This document shows positions 6,037 through 13,221 of a DNA stretch of 13,297 nucleotides, piece after piece. Source of the DNA: JAYFNU01 sp964458545. GTDB lineage: Bacteria; Bacillota; Clostridia; Oscillospirales; Ruminococcaceae. The notes under the pieces were generated by a model. That model did no database searches, was not told where the DNA came from, and saw nothing but the letters and a program-made list of their open reading frames with translations. The first letter of the stretch is position 1, and each line of letters begins with the position of its first letter. The stretch is taken from contig CAYWJF010000046.1 in NCBI GenBank assembly GCA_964458545.1, positions 1 to 13,297 on the forward strand, in the 5' to 3' direction. The position numbers and the translations under genes were made by a program.

Positions 6037-6408
6037 ATGAAGTCTTTGGAAGAATTAGCGGCAATCAAAGAAAAGATGAAAAACAAGGTCGCGCTTCGTG
6101 AAGGCGGCGCGGAAACCCGTATAGTCGTTGGAATGGCGACCTGCGGTATCGCCGCGGGCGCTCGCCCCGTCCTCAACACCTTTGTTGAGGAAATCAACAA
6201 GGAGGGTCTTGTTGACAAGGTCACCGTTTCCCAAACAGGCTGCATCGGCATCTGCCAGTATGAGCCCGTTGTAGAGGTATTTTCGTCGGACGGCGAAAAG
6301 GTTACATACGTTAAGATGACTTCGGACAAAGCTAAGAGAGTTGTCGCGGAGCATATTAAAGGCGGTAACGTCGTAAAAGAATACACCATCGGCAATCAAT
6401 CGGTATAA
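6037..6408 (+). CDS. Small thioredoxin-fold [2Fe-2S] ferredoxin of the hydrogenase complex (HydD-like)
   Basis: A 123-residue electron-transfer protein. After a helical leader of about 27 residues comes the thioredoxin-like [2Fe-2S] domain: VGMATCGIAAGARPVL (C36) and SQTGCIGICQYEPVVEV (C69, C73), ending in TYVKMTSDKAKRVVAEHI. Only three cysteines are present in the whole protein. The first pair typical of the fold (C-x4-C, as in HydB residues 9 and 14) is reduced to one. As I recall, this is common in the hydrogenase-linked members, so it is probably a family trait and not damage, but the fourth ligand is open. It lies directly before hydB, whose own N-terminus holds the same fold with four cysteines, and would relay electrons between HydB and its partners or stabilise the complex. 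Confidence 0.85.
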   Translation: MKSLEELAAIKEKMKNKVALREGGAETRIVVGMATCGIAAGARPVLNTFVEEINKEGLVDKVTVSQTGCIGICQYEPVVEVFSSDGEKVTYVKMTSDKAKRVVAEHIKGGNVVKEYTIGNQSV

Positions 6409-6422
6409 TCGGAGGAGTAAAA

Positions 6423-8210
6423 ATGATTCGTTCACATGTTCTGGTCTGCGGCGGAACCGGCTGCACCTCCTCGGGAAGCGCTAAGATAATTGAGGCTCTT
6501 GAGAAAGAGCTTGCTGCAAGAGGGCTTTCCGAAGAGATAGGTATAGTAAAAACCGGCTGCTTCGGTCTTTGCGCGCTCGGTCCCGTTATGGTCATCTATC
6601 CCGAAGGCACCTTCTACAGCAGGGTCTCGGTAGACGACGTTCCCGAAATCGTTGAGGAACACCTTCTTAAAGGTAGGGTTGTTCACCGTCTTGTTTACAA
6701 TAAGTCTGACGACGACGGCACCCATGTTTCCCTTAACGACACTAACTTTTATAAGCAGCAAAAGCGTATCGCTCTTCGTAACTGCGGCGTAATAAACCCT
6801 GAGGTTATTGACGAGTATATAGCTATGGACGGTTATCAGGCGCTTGGTAAGTGCTTAACCGAAATGACCCCCGAACAGGTTATCCAGACACTTCTTGACA
6901 GCGGTCTTCGCGGCCGTGGCGGCGCTGGCTTCCCCACTGGACTTAAGTGGAAGTTTGCCGCTGGCAACAAGTCTGACCAAAAGTACGTCTGCTGTAACGC
7001 CGACGAGGGCGACCCCGGCGCTTTTATGGACCGCTCGGTTCTTGAGGGCGACCCCCATGTAGTGCTTGAGGCTATGACGATAGCGGGCTACGCTATCGGA
7101 GCAAACAAGGGTTATATCTACGTTCGTGCGGAATATCCTATCGCTGTACAGCGCTTACTTATCGCTCAGAAGCAGGCTCGTGAATACGGCTTACTTGGTG
7201 ATAATATCTTCGGAACAGATTTCTGCTTCGATATCGAAATTAAGCTTGGCGCGGGCGCGTTCGTCTGCGGCGAAGAAACCGCTCTTATGACCTCCATAGA
7301 AGGCAAGCGCGGCGAGCCCCGTCCCCGTCCCCCGTTCCCCGCTGTTAAGGGACTTTGGCAGAAGCCCTCGATACTCAATAACGTCGAGACCTATGCCAAC
7401 ATTCCTCAAATTATCCTTAACGGACCCGAATGGTTCTCTTCTATGGGTACCGAAAAGAGCAAGGGCACAAAGGTCTTCGCTCTCGGCGGCAAGATTAACA
7501 ATACAGGTCTTGTTGAAATTCCTATGGGCACAACCCTTCGCACGATTATCTATGATATCGGCGGCGGTATTCCTAACGGCAAAAAGTTTAAGGCGGCTCA
7601 GACGGGCGGTCCCTCGGGCGGCTGCATAACCACAGAAAACCTCGACGTTCCGATAGATTACGATAACCTTATAGCTATAGGCTCAATGATGGGCTCCGGC
7701 GGACTTATCGTAATGGACGAGGACACCTGCATGGTGGATATCGCTAAGTTCTTCCTCAAGTTCACCGTTGACGAGTCCTGCGGAAAATGCACCCCCTGCC
7801 GTATCGGTACAAAGAGACTCCTTGAGATGCTCGAAAAGATAACAAGCGGCAACGGCACAGTCGAAGACCTCGACAAGATGGAAGAGCTTTGTATGTACAT
7901 AAAGGCAAATTCCCTTTGCGGTCTCGGACAGACAGCGCCGAACCCCGTGCTTTCAACGCTCAGATATTTCCGCGAGGAATACCTTGCTCACGTCGTTGAC
8001 AAGCGCTGCCCCGCTGGAGTATGCAAGGACCTTCTTCACTACGAGATAGACGCTTCCAAGTGCAAGGGCTGCACCCTTTGCGCGAGAAACTGCCCCGCTA
8101 AGGCAATTACAGGCACGGTTAAGGAAGCGCACGTCATAGACCAGACCAAGTGCATTAAGTGCGGTGTTTGCATGGAAAACTGCAAATTCGGCGCAGTGGT
8201 CAAGAAATAA
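6423..8210 (+). CDS. hydB: NuoF-like flavin/NADH-binding subunit of [FeFe] hydrogenase (HydB)
   Basis: A 595-residue flavoprotein subunit that exchanges electrons with NAD(H) through FMN; in bifurcating HydABC this is where NADH and ferredoxin electrons meet. Domains in order: thioredoxin-like [2Fe-2S] domain (C9, C14, C46, C50); FMN/NADH domain with LRGRGGAGFP (162-171), NADEGDPGAF (192-201) and GAGAFVCGEETAL (276-288); SLBB-like region (about 350-435); [4Fe-4S] site ESCGKCTPC (C453, C456, C459) with C499; and a C-terminal 2x[4Fe-4S] ferredoxin (C547, C550, C553, C557; C577, C580, C583, C587). C529 and C534 precede the ferredoxin. This layout is that of HydB/HndC and not of plain NuoF, which lacks both extra ends. 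A GGAGGAG site precedes the ATG. It is followed by hydA. Confidence 0.95.
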   Translation: MIRSHVLVCGGTGCTSSGSAKIIEALEKELAARGLSEEIGIVKTGCFGLCALGPVMVIYPEGTFYSRVSVDDVPEIVEEHLLKGRVVHRLVYNKSDDDGTHVSLNDTNFYKQQKRIALRNCGVINPEVIDEYIAMDGYQALGKCLTEMTPEQVIQTLLDSGLRGRGGAGFPTGLKWKFAAGNKSDQKYVCCNADEGDPGAFMDRSVLEGDPHVVLEAMTIAGYAIGANKGYIYVRAEYPIAVQRLLIAQKQAREYGLLGDNIFGTDFCFDIEIKLGAGAFVCGEETALMTSIEGKRGEPRPRPPFPAVKGLWQKPSILNNVETYANIPQIILNGPEWFSSMGTEKSKGTKVFALGGKINNTGLVEIPMGTTLRTIIYDIGGGIPNGKKFKAAQTGGPSGGCITTENLDVPIDYDNLIAIGSMMGSGGLIVMDEDTCMVDIAKFFLKFTVDESCGKCTPCRIGTKRLLEMLEKITSGNGTVEDLDKMEELCMYIKANSLCGLGQTAPNPVLSTLRYFREEYLAHVVDKRCPAGVCKDLLHYEIDASKCKGCTLCARNCPAKAITGTVKEAHVIDQTKCIKCGVCMENCKFGAVVKK

Positions 8211-8232
8211 GGAAAGGAAAGGTAAATCGATT

Positions 8233-9981
8233 ATGGCTGAAAACATTACATTACAGATTAACGGAATATCGGTTACCGTCCCGGACGGCTCCACAATTCT
8301 TGACGCTTCGGTCAAGGCCGGCGTACGTATTCCGACGCTCTGTTTCTTAAAAGACATTAACGCTATCGGCGCTTGCCGTATGTGCCTCGTAGAGGTAAAG
8401 GGCGCGCGCGGACTTATGGCGGCTTGCGTCGCTCCCGCGACAGAAGGTATGGAGGTGTTCACAAACACTCCTAAGCTTCGTTCAAACCGCAAAACTACCC
8501 TTGAACTAATACTCAGCAACCACCGCATGGACTGCCTTTCCTGCTCACGCAGCACAAACTGCGAGCTGCAGACGCTCGCGAACGAGTACGGTTGCGACAC
8601 CGAGCGCTTCGGCAAGTACGATATGCAGCCTGAGTACGAGCAGTCTACCCCGCACCTTATCCGCGACAACAGCAAGTGCATACTCTGCCGTCGCTGCGTA
8701 GCGGTCTGCCGTCAGAACCAGCACGTCGGCGTAATCGGACCGATTGCCCGCGGCTTTAATACCCATATCGGCTCCGCCTTCGACCTACCTCTCGGCGAAA
8801 CCGCCTGCGTAAACTGCGGTCAGTGCATTGCAGTTTGCCCGACTGGCGCGCTTCAAGAGGTTGACGATACCCAGAAGGTATGGGCGGCAATAGCTGACGA
8901 GACAAAGCATGTAGTCGTAGCGCCCGCGCCCTCTGTTCGCGCTCAGCTCGGCGAATGCTTCGGTATGCCTATCGGCACAAACGTTGAAGGAAAGCTCGCC
9001 GCGGCGCTTCGTCGCTTAGGCTTTGACAAGATATTCGACGTTGACACGGCGGCTGACGTAACAATTATGGAAGAGGGCACCGAGCTTCTTGAGCGTCTTA
9101 AGAACGGCGGTAAGCTTCCCCTTATCACCTCTTGCTCCCCCGGCTGGATTAAATTCTGCGAGGAGTATTACCCCGACTTTGTGGATAACCTTTCGAGCTG
9201 CAAATCACCCCAGCAGATGTTCGGCGCACTCACAAAGACCTATTACGCCGAAAAGGCGGGAATTGACCCGAAGGATATCTTCGTAGTCAGCATTATGCCC
9301 TGCACGGCGAAAAAGTTTGAGATAGGACGCGAGAATCAGGCGGCGGCGGGTTGCCCCGACATTGACGTTTCGCTTACTACTCGCGAGCTCGCTTCTATGA
9401 TTAAGCAAGCAGGTATCGTCTTCACCGACCTTCCCGACGAGACCTTCGACCCCGTCTTCGGAATTGCCTCTGGCGCTGCGCATATCTTCGGCGCAACGGG
9501 CGGCGTTATGGAAGCTGCGCTTCGTACTGTCGCTGAAATAGTAACAGGCAAGCCCCTTGAAAAGGTTGAATTCAACGACGTTCGCGGCGTTGAAGGCATT
9601 AAGGAAGCGGAGTATGACCTTGCGGGAACTAAGGTTAAGGTCGCTGTTACCTCGGGACTTGAGAACGCGTCCAAGCTTCTTGATATGATAGAGAGCGGCG
9701 AGAAGGATTACGCCTTCGTAGAGGTTATGGCGTGCCCCGGCGGCTGCGTAAACGGCGGCGGTCAACCCCATCAGCCCGGATACGTCCGCAACACAATTGA
9801 CCTTCGTGCCGAACGCGCAAAGGCACTTTACGGCGAGGATTCCGCTATGGAGCTAAGAAAGAGCCACGAAAACCCCAACGTAAAGGAAATCTACTCCTCT
9901 TACCTCGAGAAGCCGGGTAGCCACAAGGCGCACGAGATACTTCACACAACATACGTAAAGAGAGACATATACAAAAGATAA
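8233..9981 (+). CDS. hydA: Catalytic [FeFe] hydrogenase subunit (HydA, M3-type)
   Basis: A 582-residue enzyme interconverting H2 with protons and electrons at the H-cluster. N-terminal plant-type [2Fe-2S] domain (C37, C48, C51, C65); His-ligated [4Fe-4S] site (H97, C101, C104, C110); 2x[4Fe-4S] domain (C149, C152, C155, C159; C192, C195, C198, C202); H-cluster domain with motif 1 TSCSPGW (299-305), motif 2 IMPCTAKKFE (C357, E363) and motif 3 EVMACPGGCVNGGGQP (C501, C505); C-terminal small-subunit segment. Motif 1 has one cysteine where the C. pasteurianum enzyme has two. Length matches that enzyme's modular plan. I start at ATG 8233 (AAGGAAAGG about 10 bases upstream); a longer frame from 8164 overlaps hydB. 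Next to hydB and hydC this is the NADH-linked, probably bifurcating group. Last gene of the operon, before a strong terminator. Confidence 0.95.
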   Translation: MAENITLQINGISVTVPDGSTILDASVKAGVRIPTLCFLKDINAIGACRMCLVEVKGARGLMAACVAPATEGMEVFTNTPKLRSNRKTTLELILSNHRMDCLSCSRSTNCELQTLANEYGCDTERFGKYDMQPEYEQSTPHLIRDNSKCILCRRCVAVCRQNQHVGVIGPIARGFNTHIGSAFDLPLGETACVNCGQCIAVCPTGALQEVDDTQKVWAAIADETKHVVVAPAPSVRAQLGECFGMPIGTNVEGKLAAALRRLGFDKIFDVDTAADVTIMEEGTELLERLKNGGKLPLITSCSPGWIKFCEEYYPDFVDNLSSCKSPQQMFGALTKTYYAEKAGIDPKDIFVVSIMPCTAKKFEIGRENQAAAGCPDIDVSLTTRELASMIKQAGIVFTDLPDETFDPVFGIASGAAHIFGATGGVMEAALRTVAEIVTGKPLEKVEFNDVRGVEGIKEAEYDLAGTKVKVAVTSGLENASKLLDMIESGEKDYAFVEVMACPGGCVNGGGQPHQPGYVRNTIDLRAERAKALYGEDSAMELRKSHENPNVKEIYSSYLEKPGSHKAHEILHTTYVKRDIYKR

Positions 9982-10000
9982 CCTCTTATAAAGCGACAAA

Positions 10001-10029
10001 GAGCCGAATCAATGATTCGGCTCTTTTTT
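10001..10029 (+). terminator. Intrinsic terminator of the hydrogenase operon
   Basis: GAGCCGAATC (10001-10010) pairs with GATTCGGCTC (10014-10023) around a three-base loop, followed by TTTTTT (10024-10029); the stem extends outward through A/T pairs. It begins 20 bases after the hydA stop. On the minus strand the stem is followed only by TTTGTCGCTTT, so it may also end the convergent transporter operon, less efficiently. Confidence 0.92.
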
Positions 10030-10047
10030 CTTAACTCTTCTTAATTG

Positions 10048-10809
10048 CTACTCCCATACACTCAAAAGCTCACGCATCCAAGCGCTTACGTTCATATTGT
10101 ATGCTCTTTGTAGGTTATCTGGCGAAAATACCTTGTCCATTTCGCCATAATCAAGCTTTTTCCCCTCGTTCAATAGTAGCGCCTTAGTTCCGTAGGCTTT
10201 CGCAAGGCTTAGGTCATGAACGACTGAAATAATGGCTCTTTCGCCTTTTTTTAGCCAACCTTCAAGCAACCCGAAGGTCTCCTTTTGATAAGAAAGGTCG
10301 AGGTTGTTCGTCGGCTCGTCAAGAATTAGTACATTCGGGTCTTGCGCAAATAGCTGAGCTAAAAAGGTTCTTTGCAGCTCTCCGCCCGAAAGCGACAGCA
10401 CCGAGCGCTCAGCGTATTCCATCATACCTGTAAGCTTTAAGGCGTTTTGTACTGCCTCTTCGTCACATTCGCATTTATCTTTGAAGAACGACGGCGTATA
10501 CGCATATCGCCCAAGCCTTACCACCTCGCTTACCGTGAACGGGTAGTTAACCGCGTGTGTTTGAGACAGCACGTCGAGATGCCTTGCGATTTCATAAGCC
10601 CGAAAGCGCTTTATATCTTCATTCCTATACCGTATCTCACCGCTATATGCAACACCTCGCGATATCGCGTTCACTACAGAGGATTTACCCGCGCCGTTTG
10701 GACCAATGAGCATAAGCCATTCGCCCTCGTCCAATGAAAAGCTTATATTATCTACTACCCTTTTATCTGCGTAGCTTATAGACAGTCCATTTACCTCAAG
10801 AAGCGTCAT
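10048..10809 (-). CDS. btuD: ABC transporter ATP-binding protein, corrinoid/B12 importer (BtuD/FecE family)
   Basis: A 253-residue ATPase that powers the importer from the cytoplasmic side. Walker A is GPNGAGKS (36-43), the Q-loop glutamine is Q83, the signature is LSGGE (140-144), Walker B is LILDE (161-165), and the switch histidine is in VVHDL (H198). The motif SEVVRLGRYAYTP (94-106) is typical of the FecE/BtuD/FhuC group. It overlaps the permease gene by four bases and is the third and last gene of the riboswitch-controlled operon. FecE-type ATPases of siderophore, heme and B12 importers look alike; the B12 assignment comes from the cobalamin riboswitch. Confidence 0.9.
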   Translation of the reverse strand: MTLLEVNGLSISYADKRVVDNISFSLDEGEWLMLIGPNGAGKSSVVNAISRGVAYSGEIRYRNEDIKRFRAYEIARHLDVLSQTHAVNYPFTVSEVVRLGRYAYTPSFFKDKCECDEEAVQNALKLTGMMEYAERSVLSLSGGELQRTFLAQLFAQDPNVLILDEPTNNLDLSYQKETFGLLEGWLKKGERAIISVVHDLSLAKAYGTKALLLNEGKKLDYGEMDKVFSPDNLQRAYNMNVSAWMRELLSVWE

Positions 10810-11852
10810 CTTTGAGCCCTCCTTGCACGGTAAAAGATAAATACAAACACTATTGCGCCAATAAAAGAGGTAATCACTCCAAGCGGCAGCTCTAACGGAT
10901 TAAGAATAATTCTTGCTACTAAATCAGCAAGCATAAGAAAAACCGCCCCGCCGAAAAGCGACGCTGGCAACAGCCGCTTGTGGTTAGGTCCCGTAATTAG
11001 CCTTACGATATGCGGAGTAACAAGCCCCACGAAGCCTATCGTGCCGCCGACCGATACACAAATGCCGATAAGCACGGAAACAGCTACCATAACCGTAAGC
11101 TTTACTCTCCTTACGTTTACGCCGATATTTCGAGCGTTGCTTTCGCCTACAGCGAAGGCGTTAAGCTCGCGAGAAAGTATTAGCAGCACAGTTCCGCAAA
11201 CAGCAAGAGCTATCGCCAACACCAAAACGTTTCTGTAGCTACTGCCCGCAAGCGAGCCCATTGTCCAAAAGGTTATGCTCTTAACCTTGTCAGACCTAAG
11301 AGTAATTATGAGCGACAGTATACTTGAAATAAACATAGAATAGATAACGCCGATAAGAATTATTGTATTTGTCGAAAGCGAGCAGTCGAGTTTATAGGCG
11401 AGCGAAAGAATAATAAGAATTGAAGCAAAGGCAAAGATTACAGCAAGTAGCATTGTTCCCGCGAACGGTAGGCTCGGCAGAGTTACGCCGAAAGCAATAG
11501 CTATAACAGCGCCGAGCGACGCGCCCGAGGAAACACCGAGCGTTGAGCCGTCAGCAAGAGGATTTCTAAGAAGCCCCTGCATAGCGCCGCCGCATATGGA
11601 AAGCGAAGCGCCTACTAACGCTACACATAATACCCGCGGCAGACGTACCGATAGGATAATAGACTCCGCAAGACCATTTCCGCTTTCGCTGCCGAGAATA
11701 CCGCTAATAATTGCGCGCAGAGTATCTAGCGGCGAGATATTTACGCTGCCTATACAAACGCAGGCAATCAGCGTAATTAGCGTCACAGATAAAAAGCATA
11801 TATAAACGAGCGGCGAAAAGCCCTCTCCTTTTGTTTTGATACTACGCGGCAT
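10806..11852 (-). CDS. btuC: FecCD-family permease of a corrinoid/B12 ABC importer (BtuC-like)
   Basis: A 348-residue polytopic membrane protein of the FecCD/BtuC family, which usually forms a dimer with about ten helices per subunit. Helix 1 is the stretch around LVYICFLSVTLITLIACVC. Family hallmarks are RLPRVLCVALVGASLSICG, GLLRNPLADGSTLGVSSGAS, and near the C-terminus GTIGFVGLVTPHIVRLI followed by HKRLLPASLFGGAVF. Several in-frame starts exist (TTG 11879, ATG 11873, 11858, 11852). I prefer ATG 11852 because AAGAG lies seven bases upstream and the overlap with the lipoprotein gene is then only 11 bases; the longer forms add up to nine polar residues and change nothing in the membrane part. 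Substrate inferred from the riboswitch. Confidence 0.9.
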   Translation of the reverse strand: MPRSIKTKGEGFSPLVYICFLSVTLITLIACVCIGSVNISPLDTLRAIISGILGSESGNGLAESIILSVRLPRVLCVALVGASLSICGGAMQGLLRNPLADGSTLGVSSGASLGAVIAIAFGVTLPSLPFAGTMLLAVIFAFASILIILSLAYKLDCSLSTNTIILIGVIYSMFISSILSLIITLRSDKVKSITFWTMGSLAGSSYRNVLVLAIALAVCGTVLLILSRELNAFAVGESNARNIGVNVRRVKLTVMVAVSVLIGICVSVGGTIGFVGLVTPHIVRLITGPNHKRLLPASLFGGAVFLMLADLVARIILNPLELPLGVITSFIGAIVFVFIFYRARRAQR

Positions 11853-12786
11853 TTTCATACTCTTTGTTCTCATATACAAATTTGTATAGCATTTTCACTC
11901 CGTCAGAAAGTCGCTGCGAAGGGCGTGAAAGCTCGTTTCCTTGAAGATTAAGTATTGCCTCGCTCTTTACCGCAGATATGTTTTCCCAGCCCGCCCGTAA
12001 GAGTATCTCCTCCGTTGGAGTGGGTCCCTCTCCGCTATACATAGATATTGTGACAATATAATCGGGGTTGCGTTCAATTACCTGCTCTTCTGATATTTCG
12101 CCCCACCCCTCAACGTCCGCAAAAGCGTTTTTTAGTCCAACCATTTCGGCGGCTTCGTTCATAAAGGTGCTGTTCCCAGCCGTCCAAAGTCCGTATTCTA
12201 AGGGCGAGACCTCAAAGTATACAGTTTTCGTTCCGTCGCCGTCGGCTTTAGACATAACCTCGTCAAAGGTAGCTTTCATATCCGTTACCAAGCCCTCAGC
12301 CTTGTCATTTTTGCCCATAAGCGTACCGATAAGCCTGATAGCCGTGTAGGTGTCCTCGATATTCTTCGCGTCGGAAACAACAACACGAATTCCCGCCGCC
12401 TCAAGCGCGTCCACCTGCTCCTTCGGTTGCGCCATTGTGCTCATAAAGAGCACCTGCGGCTGTAAAGCGATTATCTGCTCAACGTTCGTTTCGTAACCCG
12501 ATTGCACCGACGGCACAGCCGTGACCTCAGCGGGATAATCGCAGAATTCTCCGCGACCGACAAGGGTTTCACCCGCGCCTAAAGCATAGATAATTTCGCA
12601 GTCGGACGCGGTAAGCGCTACAACCCGCGTAGCTGGCGCGTCAAGCGTTATTTCACGCCCCGTCATATCTGTTGCTTTAACGGAGAAGCCCTCCCCTTGC
12701 TCTTCCACAGCCTGCGTACAGCCGAAAAACGCCGAGCAAAGCAAAAGAAGTACAAGCAAAAAGCTTGCGGTTTTTAGGTGTTTCAT
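11842..12786 (-). CDS. btuF: Corrinoid/B12-binding lipoprotein of an ABC importer (BtuF-like)
   Basis: A 314-residue extracytoplasmic substrate-binding protein. A signal peptide (MKHLKT, then a hydrophobic run to residue 21) ends in a lipobox-like AFFGC with C23; Phe at -3 and -2 is less usual, but Gly-Cys is right for lipidation in a Gram-positive. The mature part has the BtuF/TroA-type layout: DMTGREITLDAPATRVVAL, the family segment GRGEFCDYPAEV, VEQIIALQPQVLFM and, later, SEEQVIERNPDYIVTIS. AAAGGGG precedes the ATG by about 10 bases. It is the first gene of the operon, behind the cobalamin riboswitch, followed by overlapping permease and ATPase genes. Iron-siderophore binding proteins share the fold; the riboswitch makes cobalamin or a related corrinoid the better guess. 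Confidence 0.9.
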   Translation of the reverse strand: MKHLKTASFLLVLLLLCSAFFGCTQAVEEQGEGFSVKATDMTGREITLDAPATRVVALTASDCEIIYALGAGETLVGRGEFCDYPAEVTAVPSVQSGYETNVEQIIALQPQVLFMSTMAQPKEQVDALEAAGIRVVVSDAKNIEDTYTAIRLIGTLMGKNDKAEGLVTDMKATFDEVMSKADGDGTKTVYFEVSPLEYGLWTAGNSTFMNEAAEMVGLKNAFADVEGWGEISEEQVIERNPDYIVTISMYSGEGPTPTEEILLRAGWENISAVKSEAILNLQGNELSRPSQRLSDGVKMLYKFVYENKEYENAA

Positions 12787-12835
12787 CTTGAAATACCCCT
12801 TTCAAATTATCAAATGAAAAGTTTGAGAGGGTAAC

Positions 12836-12868
12836 AAAAAAGCTGCCCACTCTTGCAAGAGGAGCAAC
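12836..12868 (-). terminator. Riboswitch expression-platform terminator
   Basis: On the minus strand GTTGCTCCTCT pairs with AGAGTGGGCAGC (one bulged T, two G-U pairs) around TGCA, and is followed by TTTTTT (plus-strand A 12836-12841). It lies between the cobalamin aptamer and the lipoprotein start. AGCTGC at 12895-12900 (plus-strand GCAGCT) can pair with GCAGCT at 12841-12846 and so could compete with the 3' arm as an antiterminator. B12 binding would favour termination. Confidence 0.75.
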
Positions 12869-12904
12869 TCAAAAAGCACGGTGCTTCGCGCCGCGCAGCT
12901 AAGC

Positions 12905-13090
12905 CCCACCCCAGGAGCGTTTCATGCGTAAGCAGGTCTCCCGGCTTGGCTTCATCCTACTCGGACGCCTTCCCGCCTTTCAGCAGTGGCACATTTGCCC
13001 TTTCGTCAGCTTCACGGTTACTGGGATAGCCCGGAAATCTCATCCGCCTTCCCTCGGCGGCTCTCGCCGTCGGCGCGTTATCCGCGCAAA
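12905..13090 (-). ncRNA. Cobalamin riboswitch aptamer
   Basis: On the minus strand the conserved B12 box reads AAGCCGGGAGACCTGC (12932-12947) and the core element GCCACTG lies at 12984-12990. Upstream are GGGAAGGCGGATGAGA and TTTCCGG, corresponding to the conserved GGGAA...GG...TCCGG core. The RNA sits in the 5' leader of the importer operon and is followed by an intrinsic terminator, the usual arrangement for B12-repressed corrinoid uptake genes in Clostridia. The exact ends of the aptamer are estimates; the leader probably starts near 13110. Confidence 0.93.
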
Positions 13091-13116
13091 TACACACGCT
13101 GTTCATTTGTATATTA

Positions 13117-13145
13117 AATATAAACTATTCACATTAATGTGTCAA
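13117..13145 (-). promoter_or_regulatory. Promoter of the cobalamin-riboswitch/importer operon
   Basis: On the minus strand TTGACA (13140-13145) and TATATT (13117-13122) are separated by exactly 17 bases: 6/6 and 5/6 matches to the SigA consensus. Transcription would start near 13110, giving a leader of roughly 320 bases that holds the whole riboswitch. It is back-to-back with the tRNA promoter. Confidence 0.85.
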
Positions 13146-13183
13146 ATTGATACGCAAAACTAAACGGTTTATAGTTCAAATTA

Positions 13184-13212
13184 TTGACACAAAAGCCGGT
13201 TTGTTTTATAAT
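13184..13212 (+). promoter_or_regulatory. Consensus promoter of the tRNA-Leu gene
   Basis: TTGACA (13184-13189), a 17-base spacer and TATAAT (13207-13212) match the SigA consensus perfectly. The tRNA begins ten bases after the -10 box, so the transcript starts close to the mature 5' end. Such strong promoters are usual for stable RNA genes. Confidence 0.92.
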
Positions 13213-13221
13213 TCATATATT

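Noticed and set aside
8164..8232. Longer HydA N-terminus starting inside hydB
   Set aside because: The added 23 residues are a shadow of the hydB ferredoxin coding region; the ATG at 8233 has its own AAGGAAAGG and starts the normal [2Fe-2S] domain.
2029..9771. Long open frames on the minus strand inside the hydrogenase operon (up to 242 codons)
   Set aside because: They are antisense shadows caused by GC-biased codon positions of the real genes; none has a ribosome site with a matching family.
1810..9981. Part of respiratory complex I (NuoE, NuoF, NuoG)
   Set aside because: No membrane or quinone-site subunits; the NuoG-like place is taken by a complete H-cluster enzyme, and HydB carries the two extra iron-sulfur ends of hydrogenase subunits.
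12924..13163. Small plus-strand protein of 79 residues
   Set aside because: The frame lies wholly across the minus-strand cobalamin riboswitch and its promoter; it has no ribosome site and no recognisable domain.
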